64,000 nt of DNA from Merluccius polli. Its lineage: Eukaryota > Chordata > Actinopteri > Gadiformes > Merlucciidae. Location: positions 95,001 to 159,000 of the forward strand of contig JAOPHQ010002284.1 in the NCBI GenBank assembly GCA_030340625.1, written 5' to 3'. Position numbers and translations under genes: made by a program. Numbering within the stretch: position 1 is the first letter of the stretch; every line of letters starts with the position of its first letter. Positions 38,682 to 49,214 of the stretch are shown in pieces. Below the pieces are notes generated by a model, which made no database searches, was not told where the DNA came from, and saw only the letters and a list, made by a program, of their open reading frames with translations.

Positions 38682-39055
38682 TTAGGGACCTTGCTTTTAT
38701 TGGAAGTTTTACGGTATATAGAGAACGAAAAAAACCGGTTATTAACCGGTTTTGGGGATTTCAGAATAACGTTTCTGTTCCGGAACAGTTGAAGACCATT
38801 TGGTTTTCGTTTCCGTTTCCGTTCCTCGTAAAATACCGTTCGTTTTCGGTTTTCGTTTTCGTTCCTTGAACCGGTTCGGAGCCCTGGTTAAGGTGGACTT
38901 TTTCGCCCAAGTTCTTTTTTTTTTAACACAGCAACTTTTTTTGGTTGAATTGTTTGTATTGACAGGGAGAGAGCCTAACCTGTGTCCACTGTGTTGTCGA
39001 TGCCTTGAGGGAAAGGGAGAGGCTTGCCGTAAAGCAGTATCTCTGGTCGTAAGAT

Positions 39056-39351
39056 GTGTATGACGTCATTGACATTTTAAAATACTTTTTTAAAGCAAAT
39101 AAGTGACTCTAAAAAATCTAACACCCAGCAATGTGTAATTTCTTTGCATCCCCTTTCGAAAGCAACATTCAAATTACTAGACAAAAAAATTATATCCTGA
39201 GAAAAGTGGAGTTTGAGGGGTATAGCTCCATAGACCGCCATTCATTCTGCACTCGTCCTGTGAGTGCCTTCACATGGAACCAGAGGGGAACTGCAACAGT
39301 TCAGAACCCGGAAGTAAACCGAGAGTGGAACTTCTCTCCTTATTAGACATT
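39056..39351. other. Spacer between the two 564-bp repeats
   Basis: AT-rich to about 39220, then tagaccgccattcattctgc and gggaactgcaacagttc, an inverted relative of the first part of the adjacent repeat (gttgcagttccaccagag...gagtgcagaatgaatgg). The two repeat copies with this spacer may be one larger foldback element or a tandem duplication. No gene is visible. Confidence 0.6.
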
Positions 39352-39915
39352 CCAGAGCCCGTCTACGGAGAGCCTGTCCACTCCCTATTAAGTCCCATTG
39401 TACCGAATTTTGGTTGCAGTTCCACCAGAGCTCCACTGGGGGCGATCGCCCATGAGTGCAGAATGAATGGGAGCAGATGGAGCTAGACGGCTAAATTTGT
39501 CTCTTTCACCTAATTCTCATTGAGAAATCTCAGATTTGATTGTAGTTTTTACAAGTTCAACATGGGTTATAGATTGAAAGTTGAATGAACGAGTACTTAT
39601 GTCCTTTCGATTTCTTACAGGACGAGTTGTTGTTGCCCATAACACGCTAGCATTCTGCTGATGAACGCTGATTGGTCAGTGAAGGACTGATTACGACCAG
39701 AGATCCTGCTTGATGGCATCTTGGCATCCGAAGCGGGACCAGAATGTTAAGGTGGACTTTTTCGCCCAAGTTCTTTTTTTTTTTAACACAGCAACTTTTT
39801 TTGGTTGAATTGTTTGTATTGACAGGGAGATAGCCTAACCTGTGTCCACTGTGTTGTCGATGCCTTGAGGGAAAGGGAGAGGCTTGCCGTAAAGCAGTAT
39901 CTTTGGTCGTAAGAT
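39352..39915. repeat. 564-bp repeat, copy 2 (intact, holds the empty hAT site)
   Basis: It matches copy 1 throughout and reads continuously through gaatgttaaggtggac near 39745-39760, where copy 1 is split by the hAT element. Its right end abuts the 5' LTR of the provirus. Confidence 0.88.
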
Positions 39916-39916
39916 A

Positions 39917-40739
39917 TGGTAGAAATTAACTAGTTGTTCACTATACATTTAAAAGGAATATGTTCATTATATTCTACCATTGAATAAGAGAGAACATTCA
40001 TTATCTTGCCTATATGCTAAATGAATGAAGTAAGTGGGGGTGAAACAGGAGTCAGTAAAGACAGGGGATTCCAGTCTGACAATTGATGGGCAAGAACAAG
40101 TCTTTTTCTGGCCTGCCAGAAAGGTTGTTGTTGTTGGTCAAGTATACATAGAGGCTCCTTATAGTGTATGGTCACATTCTGCAGATGAAGGGTCAAGGAC
40201 GGTATCCGTATGTGGCAGGGTTGCCCTCACCACACGCCACCTAAGTGGCTTTCTTTCGGGGCCCTCCGACACAGGACACGGGTAGATGTTGTTCAAGGTG
40301 TTTATTGGAGTTTCAGGCTGATGTTACACGCCGAGCTGATGGTACTTCTTGTCATGACAGTGCTCCTCCTCGAGTGTGTGTGTTGATGGCTGGTTTATCC
40401 TGGGTGCCATGATTGCTCATACACCACAGGTGTGCAGCCCCACCCAGCCAGAGTCCAATCAGTCTGACTCAGGCCAGGTGAGGCTGTAAACCAGCCATCA
40501 ACAACACACACTCCACATAAACCCTCCACACCGTACAAGGAAGAAACTGTGCATTCTGGGTCAACAGAAAGGGGTTAAAAGGAAGGGTCCAGGACTGGAC
40601 CCTCAGTTCTTTGGCAAACCAACTCAGGCTTTGTGGTTGCTTGTTCTCAAGTGATAATAAAGTCTTACATCTTCAGACCTCGACTCTCTCGAACTTCTCT
40701 TCTTTAGTTTAAGTGTTAGATGTGGTTTTCTCCACGACA
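39917..40739 (+). repeat. 5' LTR of the provirus (interrupted by a 320-bp insert)
   Basis: Starts TGGTAGAAATTAACTAG and ends CTCCACGACA (TG...CA). AATAAA at 40656-40661 is the likely polyadenylation signal. Excluding the 325 bases of insert plus duplicated target it is 498 bp, and it lacks 11 bases (gatgaacagct) that are present in the 3' LTR. Confidence 0.95.
40211..40530. mobile_element. 320-bp solo-LTR-like insertion in the 5' LTR
   Basis: Absent from the 3' LTR, so it inserted after the provirus. Ends TGTGGCAGGGTT and AAACCCTCCACA, that is TGTGG...CCACA. Target duplication CCGTA at 40206-40210 and 40531-40535. TG...CA ends with a 5-bp duplication fit a solo LTR. An internal inverted repeat (gttgatggctggttta at 40382, complement at 40487-40502) would also suit a foldback DNA element. 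Confidence 0.8.
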
Positions 40740-40744
40740 TACTT

Positions 40745-40763
40745 TGGCGTCACGAACAGGATT
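40745..40763 (+). promoter_or_regulatory. Retroviral primer-binding site, tRNA-Ser type
   Basis: TGGCGTCACGAACAGGATT begins five bases after the LTR. It is complementary to the 3' end of a vertebrate tRNA-Ser (acceptor stem beginning GTCACG, T-arm CAGGATTCGAAC, G discriminator). The match was made from memory and is not a database result. Confidence 0.75.
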
Positions 40764-42255
40764 GAAGAACAGGGACCTGCCGGCTGCTGGGCTGTGGGTC
40801 GGGGACCGGCAAGGGTCACACAAAAACGGGTGGCCACCCAACTTGAAAAGGTAAGCATTGTTCTTACTTATTAATTTAGTAAATTTGTGTGATCATTGTC
40901 TGCCCGACTCTAACGCCCAGTGGTAGGTACTGGTCTCTCCAAAAAGAACCAAAAGCATATATGTTAAAGAAGGAGGAGAGATAAAGAGAGTGGCTTGGAA
41001 TGAATTTGACGCATGCATGCACACACAACACTCAACACACAACACACTGTGATTTATATACATTATAGCGGAGTGTGGAAACGATCCGGTGTCCTGTGGT
41101 AGTTGGTATTTAGTAGGTCCAGTAAACACGACTGGACATCGTCTAGTGGCCTACTATACGGACAACTCCATGATTTTATTTGTCCTGTGGTAGTTGGTAT
41201 TTAGTAGGTCCAGTAAACACGACTGGACATCGTCTAGTGGCCTATTATATGGACAATTCCATGATTTTATTTGTCCTGCAGTGATTGGTATACGAAGGTC
41301 TGGTAAACGCGACTGGACATCGCCTAGTGGCCTATTATACAAACAATTCTGTGTTTTATGGTAAGCAGGTTAAGCGACGTCCTGTACAGATCTTAGTTTT
41401 TGAAAAAAAAATCTAGCTGAAAGGCTAAGTCAACCTGTTGTTTTGTGATTAAAGGCGAGTTAGTGTTTTTTCACTCAGAACCATGCACGACAAATTCGAC
41501 CGTTTTCGACACGCTATAAAAAGTTGCATAAGTCGTTTTCTTTCTGTATTCAAGCCACGGTAGTGTTTTTTCACTCGGAGACTTGTACGGCCCGTTTTGT
41601 TTTATTTTCTGTCGCAAATAAATTGGAAAGACAGAGAAGTGCTGGAAAAGAGTATGAAAGCACCTCAATATTAGTAATAATTATATTGGTAACAATTTAT
41701 TTGTCTGAAGCAAATGTGTAAACCTTCCTGGATTTGTAGTACATAAGCCAACCTGCTACTATAGATCAAGAGAGAAAGAGAGCTTGGTGATCAGGAAGGG
41801 AGGGGGGAGTAAGCCCCCAGGCAGAGCAGAAGTGGGAATCGGCAAAGGTGGGAGGGGAACGCATTCCAATCGGTAGAGATAAAGGAAAGTTGTTAAACTA
41901 ACGAGTAGAATAAACTCAAATAAATAGTATTAAGAATAGTGTTTGTAGGAGTCAGGTGATAGGGTTAAGCAGAGTGGTTTTGGGGAGCCTGTAGAGAGCA
42001 GGGGTGAGAAAGAAGGAGAGGAGAACAGTGAGAAAAGGTGGGGGTCGAGTAGCTCCGGGGGAGCCGCAATTCAGAAAAAAAAAAAAAAAAAGGGAGCTTG
42101 GCTAGAGAAGTCAGGAATCAGAAAAGGTGGGAGGGGAGCAGAGCAGCTTTACATTCACTTGGAGAAGACAGAGGAAAAGGCGTGAAAGTAAAACTGTATT
42201 AAATAACAATAGAATAAATCTAGATAATCAATAACTAAATACATTATTAAATATC
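40764..42255 (+). other. Proviral 5' leader
   Basis: No open reading frame of note. About 41080-41345 carries three tandem copies of an approximately 120-bp unit (ggtatttagtaggtccagtaaacac...gactggacatcg...ggcctattatac). An A17 run occurs near 42076. This would be the 5' untranslated and packaging region. Confidence 0.7.
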
Positions 42256-44140
42256 ATGGCCCCTACAGCAGTAGAAATATTGACAAAACCCTTTAAATGA
42301 AAAGGAGATAATAAAAATTTCAGCTAAATGGAGTAAGAGGACTGCCAAATTGGGAACAAAGTGGCCAGAGGGAGGAACATTTGATGCAACGGTGTGTGAA
42401 GAAATGGAGGTGATGATGAAAAATCACAAATTAAATAAAACCGGGAAGAAAGCGATTGAGAAAAGAGAAAGAGAGAGGATAATATTAGGAATGTTCCAAA
42501 AAGAGGGGACACAGTGGAGACAGAGAGAAAGAACAGCTAGGGAAATGTTGAGTGGAGTTGAGAAAGTTGAGAAGGTTCAGCCACCTCCATATAACACAGG
42601 ACAGTACCCAATGATAACAGGCACTGTAGAGGTTAAAGGGGAGGTTAAGCTGGATAAAGAGAGGGATAAGGCATGTAGAACACAGAGAGGGAGAGAACCA
42701 CCCCTACACGTGGATTGTTATAGAGGCATTAGACAAACAGCCAACGAGTGGGGTAGTGATAGCGATAGTGATAGTGATGGAGACGAGGGGAGAGAGAAAG
42801 GAAGAAAGTCAAAAGAAAGTCAGAGGGAGATGATAGCGGAGCGCAGCCATGAGGGAGAGAGTAGTGGGACTCCAGGGAAAGAAAGGGAGGGGGCCGAGCC
42901 CAGTAGCAGTAGATCAGCGCAAGTTCCCCATGTGTTCGACTTACAAGAGGAACTTAGGAGATCACAAAGAAAGAAAAGAGCACCACAAATTTATTCAGGA
43001 GTTTATCCTATCCTGGTAAAGGGACAACAAGCTCAATATATCCCATGGGCGTTCCGAGATTTGGAAGGAATAGTGTCTAAGTTACCTGATATTAACGAAG
43101 GGGCTACAAAGTGGATAACAATTCTTGAGGAAAATACAACAGGGAACATATTGGCGGTGGGTGACCTGAAAGCTTTGTTGGCCAGAGTGCTGGGGATAGA
43201 GAAGATGAAGAGCGTGCTAACAAACGGGGGTTTGAGCCAAATGCTGGATGAGGCCTCTGATGGAACTACATTTGACGCTTATAGACACTCAACTTGGATA
43301 GCACTCAGATGCGAGTATCCAGTCCGTGTAGATCACAAGAGCCTGAGGGGTCACACACTAGGTGACACAGAGAACCCTGCAACATTCCTGCAGAAGCAAG
43401 TTAAGAGGTGGCGATTGGAGACGGAGAAAGATCCAGAAAAAGATTCATTGGTCTCAGTCCTGTTCAGAAATGCCATAATAGAAGCATTGCCTAGCCCGAT
43501 CAAAAGCAAGCTAGGAGATGTGGTGGGACTACTCTCATCAATGACCCATCAAGCATTCAGCGATCATCTGGTCCACGCAGTGGAGAGATATCGACTGAAC
43601 GAACAAAAGATTCAAGAACAAAGCAAAGAGGTGCAGAGAAAGCTGACTCAGCTGCAGTTAGAAGAACTCACGAAGAAGGAGAGGAAAAAGCAGGCGGTTG
43701 TTGTGGAACCAGATGTTGTAACAATGCAAAATGTCCAACAGGTCCCGCCACAGATCCAACCTCTTCAACAGACATTATCTCCCTTGGCACGACAGCCTCA
43801 GGGCCAAGGGTCACTCACCCCACCTGTGGTTAATGTTTATACGCAGAATAGTGGGAATCCGAGGGGTGGGAACACACAAAACCAATATAGGGGACAGCGA
43901 GAATATCCTAGGTATGCTCAGCAGCAGGGACAGACTGGTTACACTAGACAGGGGCCCCCAAGGCAGTACAGAGGGCCTATAGTGTGTTGGGGATGTAACC
44001 AGGAAGGACATATGAGAAGAGAGTGCTTGACCAACCCCCTCCCACAAAAGCTGCAGCAGGGACAGCAGTGGCAGGGTCAGCAAGGTCAAGGAGTTGGCCA
44101 GCAGAGACAGACAGGACCTTTTATGGGCCAAGGGTACTAG
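42256..44140 (+). pseudogene. gag: Retroviral gag (one early frameshift)
   Basis: The likely start is the ATG at 42256, followed by 14 codons, a stop, and then a continuous frame from about 42302 to the TAG at 44138-44140. A one-base shift near 42295-42301 therefore separates the start from about 610 open codons. The open part has a basic, PPPY-containing matrix-like region (PPPYNTGQYP), an acidic DSDSDSDGDEG stretch, a capsid-like domain (QAQYIPWAFRDLEGIV to about DHLVHAVERYRL), a charged coiled-coil-like segment, and a single CCHC zinc knuckle CWGCNQEGHMRREC. PPPY is a known late-domain type. The long, nearly intact frame contrasts with the ruined pol. Confidence 0.9.
44138..44140 (+). promoter_or_regulatory. 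gag-pol UAG stop, read-through type
   Basis: The TAG ending gag is followed by GGG, and the downstream frame continues without shift into the protease (44141 onward is the same frame). In gammaretroviruses and epsilonretroviruses pol is made by suppression of a UAG in the same arrangement. The structural signal downstream was not evaluated. Confidence 0.65.
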
Positions 44141-44667
44141 GGGTGCCCAGAGAATCCTCAGGGGGAGGGTCAGCATGTAGCAATCACGAAACATGCTGAT
44201 GCAGAACCGACACTGCAGGTTCTGATAAACGATAGAGGCATACCAATGATGGTTGATACTGGAGCTACGTACACATGTCTAAGTACAAATGAAGCCTCTC
44301 ATCTCCCCATGGCAGGAAAACTTGCCAAAACTGTAGGATTTTCGGGACAAACGCAGTTAACACCCATGACAGCTCCAGTGACATTAAAGCTACACGGACG
44401 TGTAGCTACGATACCCATCTTGGTTTCAGATACCACACCGGTCAATTTATTAGGAAGAGATGCATTATGTAAATTAGGAACACAAATATTATGCACATCA
44501 CAAGGCATACTAATTGAACCAACAGGGATAGCACCTCAAATGGTGGTATCACAACCAGACACTGCAAACATTTACTGGATAGGTGACATCCAAGAGCAAG
44601 TTACCAAAACAATGGACAAATGGGGTAAATACATTAGAGCTCAAATTCCCCAAGCAAGAGAGTCAAG
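44141..44667 (+). pseudogene. pro: Retroviral protease and start of pol, truncated by gypsy insertion
   Basis: In frame with gag. The aspartic protease active site MVDTGATY lies at 44249-44272, and the second conserved block NLLGRDALCKLG at about 44438-44473. It continues into the N-terminal part of pol (about to SSV) and is cut at 44668, where the LTR of the Ty3/gypsy element starts. The expected reverse transcriptase does not resume anywhere downstream. Confidence 0.88.
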
Positions 44668-44920
44668 TGTAACCCGGTTAAAAATATAGAGAGATAAATA
44701 ATGGGTTAATAAAAGCACTCATTTATTATTATTTTATATTTGTTTATATTTTATTATATCCGGTGAGAAATACTTATTTTTGTATTATTTTCTTATTTCA
44801 TGTCATAAAGATATATTTTTGTGGTAAAGAATGTAAAAAATAATATTTCAAAGAGAAAATATATAATTTTTGTTGAGTTAACTTACCGTGGGGAATATCC
44901 AATCAGCGATCGAGGTTACA
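44668..44920 (+). repeat. 5' LTR of gypsy element
   Basis: 253 bp, TGTAACC...GGTTACA. AT-rich, with a candidate aataaa-like word (cataaag) near 44803. Confidence 0.93.
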
Positions 44921-45339
44921 GGGACACAGCCGGAGTGGACATTGGTCAGACTTTGGGCATAAAAGCAAAGACCCCCGCCTCTCTTCCGGACCAGTCATCT
45001 CTTGATGGAGAAGAAGAAGAGGTAGGTTGTGTAAAATGGATGGGTCCAGGGTCTCTTAACTTACCTCCTGGTGGTGAGTGTTGTGCCATCTGTGAAGTCG
45101 AGTTGCGGAGGCCTGTGGGTAAAGACATGCTGCTGGTGGAAGCTTCACCAGTTACTCCGTTACCATCTGGAGTACTGCTGCAGTCCATGGTCGTTCCAGG
45201 TGCCGCTGTGGATGTCAACCACTTCACTGTGTTGATCCACAATGAGTCGCTGAGAGACACAGTCATCCCAGTTGGGACTGTCATAGGTCAACTTTGTCCC
45301 GCTGATCCAGTCGTTCCATCTCGAAAGGATCGAGGCTGA
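44921..45339 (+). pseudogene. Gypsy pol upstream of reverse transcriptase (remnant)
   Basis: Open frame beginning within the LTR and running DTAGVDIGQTLG to VPSRKDRG. The part ELRRPVGKDMLLVEASP...VDVNHFTVLIHNESLRDTVIPVGTVIG resembles the conserved spacer between protease and RT in gypsy elements (a Cys-poor beta-rich region). It stops at TGA 45337-45339, before the RT; the preceding protease and gag are deleted. Confidence 0.7.
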
Positions 45340-45375
45340 GACTGAGACTCTACCCACACAGTTAGATCCTCAGCT

Positions 45376-46299
45376 TATTCAGTTTGGAGATTCACCGATA
45401 CCTCAGCCGTGGAAGGATAGGCTTCGCCAAAAGTTGTGTGAGCGAGCTAGCGTGTTTTCCTTGCATGAATGGGACGTTGGTCTGGCGCGAGACGTCGAGC
45501 ATCATATCCGCTTAATTGACCCAAGGGCGTTCAGGGAGCGTTCAAGGCGCTTGGCTCCAGCCGATATTGATGACGTGCATAAGCACCTGCAGGAGTTGCT
45601 GCAGACCGGTATCATTAAGGAGTCTCGGAGCCAATACGCATCACCAATTGTGATCGCCAGAAAGAAAAATGGGCGTATCAGAATGTGCATTGACTATCGG
45701 ACCTTGAATCAGCGTACAACTCCCGACCAGTACACTACTCCCCGCATCGATGATGCGCTTGATTGTCTTTCAGGGAGTAAGTGGTTTTCTGTCCTTGACT
45801 TACGAAGTGGATATTATCAGATTGCCATGGCGGATGAGGACAAAGAAAAAACCGCATTCATTTGTCCTTTGGGTTTTTACCAGTTCGAAAGAATGCCCCA
45901 GGGCATTACTGGAGCACCCGCAACGTTCCAAAGACTTATGGAAAAAGCGGTTGGCGACATGAACCTTCTTCAGGTTCTGGTCTACCTGGACGATCTCATA
46001 GTCTTTGGCCGTTCATTGGAGGAGCATGAAGAGCATCTCTTGCGGGTGTTAGACAGGCTTGAGGAAGTAGGGTTGAAGCTCTCCCTTGACAAGTGTCATT
46101 TCTGTCAGCCAAGTATGTGGGACACATAGTGTCCGCTGATGGCGTCGCAACTGACCCAGACAAGATACAGGCGGTCGCCAAGTGGCCTAAGCCCACAGAC
46201 CTAAAGTCTTTGCGCTCGTTCTTAGGGTTCTGCGGGTATTATCGTCGCTTCATAGCGAACTACTCCTCCATTGTTAGGCCTCTCACAGAACCTGACTAA
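45376..46299 (+). pseudogene. Gypsy reverse transcriptase (one frameshift)
   Basis: The RT domain runs in one frame through ASPIVIARKKNGRIRMCIDYRTLN, the FSVLDLRSGYYQIAMADEDK and FGFYQFERMPQG-type blocks (here PLGFYQFERMPQGITGAPATF), and the catalytic YLDD box (VLVYLDDLIVFG). It then shifts frame near 46095-46105, where the KYVGHIVSADGVATDPDKIQ thumb segment continues in another frame and ends at a TAG-like stop near 46299. The long motifs are named here only to locate them. One base was lost or gained; the enzyme is inactive as written. Confidence 0.9.
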
Positions 46300-48862
46300 G
46301 GGCTATGCACCCACCCAGCGTGGAAGAAAGCCGAGTGTGGACAAGAACAAGACTTACTTGAAGGAGTCGGAGCCTTTCAACGAAAGATGGGACCAGTCTT
46401 GTACCGATGCTTTCCAGAGCATCATTCAGTGTCTGATAAACGCACCCGTGTTGGCATTTGCAGATCCAGAAAAACCGTATGTCCTGCATACGGATGCGAG
46501 CTTTAAAGGGGTAGGTGCTGTGCTTTACCAGGAACATCCTTAAGGGTTAAGACCTGTGGCCTTTGCCAGCAGAAAGTTGAGCTCACCAGAACAAAGATAT
46601 CCTGTCCATCAACTAGAGTTCCTTGCGCTGAAGTGGGCCGTCGTTGATAAATTTCACGACTATCTCTACGGGGCCAAGTTCACGGTGCGCACTGATAATA
46701 ACCCCTTAACCTACGTGCTCACTACCGCTAAACTCAGTGCAACCGGTCATCGGTGGCTGGCTGCATTGGCCACCTATGATTTTGACGTAAAGTACAGGCC
46801 GGGGAAAGCCAATACAGACGCTGATTTGTTGTCGCGCAACATAGCAGACCCAGCAGAGAGTGTTGAATGGGAAAGCATGTCTCCCAATGCTGTTAAGTCT
46901 ATATGTCAGCGCGTACAGGTTGGTGAAACTTCAGATGAGTCTCCCAGGTATGTGGAACAGTTGGGTGCATCACCAGCGTGTATCCCTGACGTGTATGCTT
47001 TTCCATCTCAGTTGCACTTAAGTTCTCTGGAGCAGTTTTCAAAGGCTGACTTGCTCGAAGCCCAGAAGAGAGATGATGTACTTAAGCCTGTGATGGAGGC
47101 TGTGAAGCATGGCGTTTGGCCTAGCAGCAAAGATATAAGTCCTGAGATGATGTTGTTCAAGAGAGAGTCAGGCAGATTGGTGATGAGGGATGGTCTTCTT
47201 AGTCGGGTGGGGAAGAAATCCAATGCGGAAACAGTACAGCTCGTGCTGCCTGGTGAAATCCGGAGAAAGGTTTTGTTTGCGTTACATGATGACATGGGCC
47301 ATCTCGGCGTTGAGAGGGTCACCGACCTTCTCCGAGCACGGTTTTACTGGCCCAGAATGGCCAATGATGTTGAGGATTATGTCCGAAATTGTGGATTCTG
47401 TGTGACGTGCAAAACCCCTTGCAAGAAAGCCGCTCCCTTGCATCACATTGTCAGCAGTGGTCCTATGGATCTGGTGTGTATTGATTTTTTGTCCATGGAG
47501 ACCGATTCCCGAGGCATTGGCAATGTTTTGATTGTGACAGACCACTTCACTAGGTATGCTCAAGCTTTTCCAGCTAAAAATCAGAAAGCCTTGACAGTAG
47601 CAAAGATCCTAGTTGAGAAGTATTTTGTGCACTATGGGTTACCGGCAAGGATTCACTCGGACCAGGGTAGGGATTTCGAATCCAGGTTGATAAAAGAGTT
47701 ACTGGCAACTTTGGGAATACGGAAATCGAGAACAACCCCGTATCATCCCCAAGGGGACCCACAGCCCGAACGGTTTAACCGTACCTTGCTCTCCATGTTG
47801 GGCACCTTGGGTCAAGAGAAGAAAAGGTCATGGAGTCAACATGTGGCTTCGTTAGTGCACGCGTATAACAGTACAAAAAACGACGCAACAGGGTACTCTC
47901 CCTATTACCTCATGTTTGGTAGGGAGGCGAGGCTCCCTGTAGACCTGTGTTTCAGAGCATCAGACGATGAAAGTGATGAGAAGAGTCATTACCAGTATGT
48001 GGATAGCTTGAAGCGTGATCTGCAAAGAGCTTACCAGTTAGCTAGTCAGTCTGCAGAGAAGAGTCACCTGCGCAACAAGAGAGCGTATGATCAAAAAGTC
48101 AGTTTACAGAACATCCAGCAGGGGGATCGTGTTCTCCTCAGAAATTTGGGGTTAAAGGGGAAACACAAGCTTGAGAGCCGATGGGGTTCTACACCTTATG
48201 TAGTTGTGAGTAAACTGCCAAACTTACCTGTCTTCCGGGTGGGACCTGAGTGAAGAAAAGGGGGTGTAAGGACAATCCATCGTGACCATCTCTTACCTAT
48301 AGGGCAGTCAGTCAGGATACCCAAAGGTCAGAGTGAGGAAGAAGTTCCTAAAAGGCCTAAAACACGATCAACAAGAACAGGAAACAGACAACTGAAAACG
48401 AAACCAATAGAACAGATCTGTGAGGTAACAGAGTCGTCGTCAGATGTTGAGAGCGACAGACCTCGTAGAAACTACAGAGACTGTATAAACTCTTTATTGA
48501 AAAGACATGCTACTGTAGAAAGAGAGTTTGAAAGTTCAGAGGAAGAAGTTGTCAGGGACTTTAGTCCAGAACGCTCAGGCAATGAGAGTGAAACAGGCAG
48601 GGATGATCCAGAAAGTCAGGTTGAGACTGATGAGTCCTCTGACTCTGAGACAGACCTAGAAGTCAGCAGAGGTCCAGTCCGAGCAACAAAAACAAAACCA
48701 AGCTCTAAACAAAAACCAGACAGGGTACTGAGACCTAGATCAACTGAAAAGAGACAAGTAAAACCAGTACTGAGACTCACTTATGATGAACCAGGCAAGG
48801 CCAGTGAGCAGCCAATCACAATAGTTCATAGAGGTATCATCATTAAATTAGGTAAAAAGTAG
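46300..48862 (+). pseudogene. Gypsy RNase H, integrase and acidic C-terminal region (two in-frame stops)
   Basis: The RNase H-type domain (LHTDASFKGVGAVLYQ, then FASRKLSSPEQRYP and RTDNNPLTYVLT) is interrupted by TAA at 46541-46543. Integrase follows with an HHCC zinc finger (HDDMGH...CGFCVTC), the DDE residues in VCIDFLS, IHSDQGRDF and PERFNRT, and a chromatin-like C-terminus (RTIHRDHLLPIG). A TGA at 48251-48253 lies between. The frame then runs on to TAG 48862 as an acidic, Ser/Glu-rich tail with SSSDVESD and EESDSETD-like clusters. Both stops look like single substitutions. Confidence 0.88.
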
Positions 48863-48961
48863 TTCATCCAAGTGCCTATAATGAGTAGGACACAGTTCAT
48901 AGTTATAGTTTATTAAAATGTTGTCTGATGAGGACATCTAGACGGTTAGTAAGGGGGGGGA

Positions 48962-49214
48962 TGTAACCCGGTTAAAAATATAGAGAGATAAATAATGGGT
49001 TAATAAAAGCACTCATTTATTATTATTTTATATTTGTTTATATTTTTTTATATCCGGTGAGAAATACTTATTTTTGTATTATTTTCTTATTTCATGTAAT
49101 AAAGATAGATTTTTGTGGTAAAGAATGTAAAAAATAATATTTCAAAGAGAAAATATATAATTTTTGTTGAGTTAACTTACCGTGGGGAATATCCAATCAG
49201 CGATCGAGGTTACA
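48962..49214 (+). repeat. 3' LTR of gypsy element
   Basis: 253 bp, three substitutions from the 5' LTR by eye (near 49043, 49098 and 49107). Confidence 0.93.

Larger units (their letters stand above)
35672..38886. mobile_element. hAT-type element, 3.2 kb including a nested piggyBac
   Basis: The ends are CAGGGCTTGAAAACGAAATT on the left and GAACCGGTTCGGAGCCCTG on the right. Subterminal AACGGAACCGG/CCGGTTCGGAACG words are repeated and inverted. A perfect 8-bp duplication GTTAAGGT lies at 35664-35671 and 38887-38894, and the uninterrupted site is preserved in the second copy of the host repeat near 39750. No hAT transposase is recognisable. A putative exon-like segment at 36123-36385 ends at a GTAAGT donor. 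The piggyBac element lies at 36644-38681. Confidence 0.85.
35270..39055. repeat. 564-bp repeat, copy 1, split by a hAT insertion
   Basis: Sequence 35270-35671 plus 38895-39055 aligns end to end with 39352-39915 at about 98% by eye: ccagagcccgtctacggaga at the start and gtcgtaagat at the end. Copy 1 is interrupted between these parts. It carries caattgtaccg-type unique sequence and no gene. Part of it (gagtgcagaatgaatggg) is inverted within the 39056-39351 spacer, suggesting a foldback transposon. Confidence 0.85.
44668..49214 (+). mobile_element. Ty3/gypsy LTR retrotransposon nested in the provirus (gag deleted)
   Basis: LTRs of 253 bp at 44668-44920 and 48962-49214 begin TGTAACCCGG and end GAGGTTACA. 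They differ at three positions by eye. A polypurine tract aaggggggggA (48951-48961) precedes the 3' LTR. The order RT, RNase H, integrase is that of Ty3/gypsy. Gag and protease are missing just after the 5' LTR. No target duplication is seen (TCAAG before, GGTCG after), and sequence after the 3' LTR resembles this family's own leader, so the locus has been rearranged. Confidence 0.92.

Noticed and set aside
38800..39063. Plus-strand frame rich in Val/Arg/Phe crossing the hAT right end
   Set aside because: It spans the transposon terminus and the repeat copy, so it is a chance frame.
42324..42512. Minus-strand Ser/Phe-rich frame in gag
   Set aside because: Antisense of a Lys/Glu-rich gag segment.
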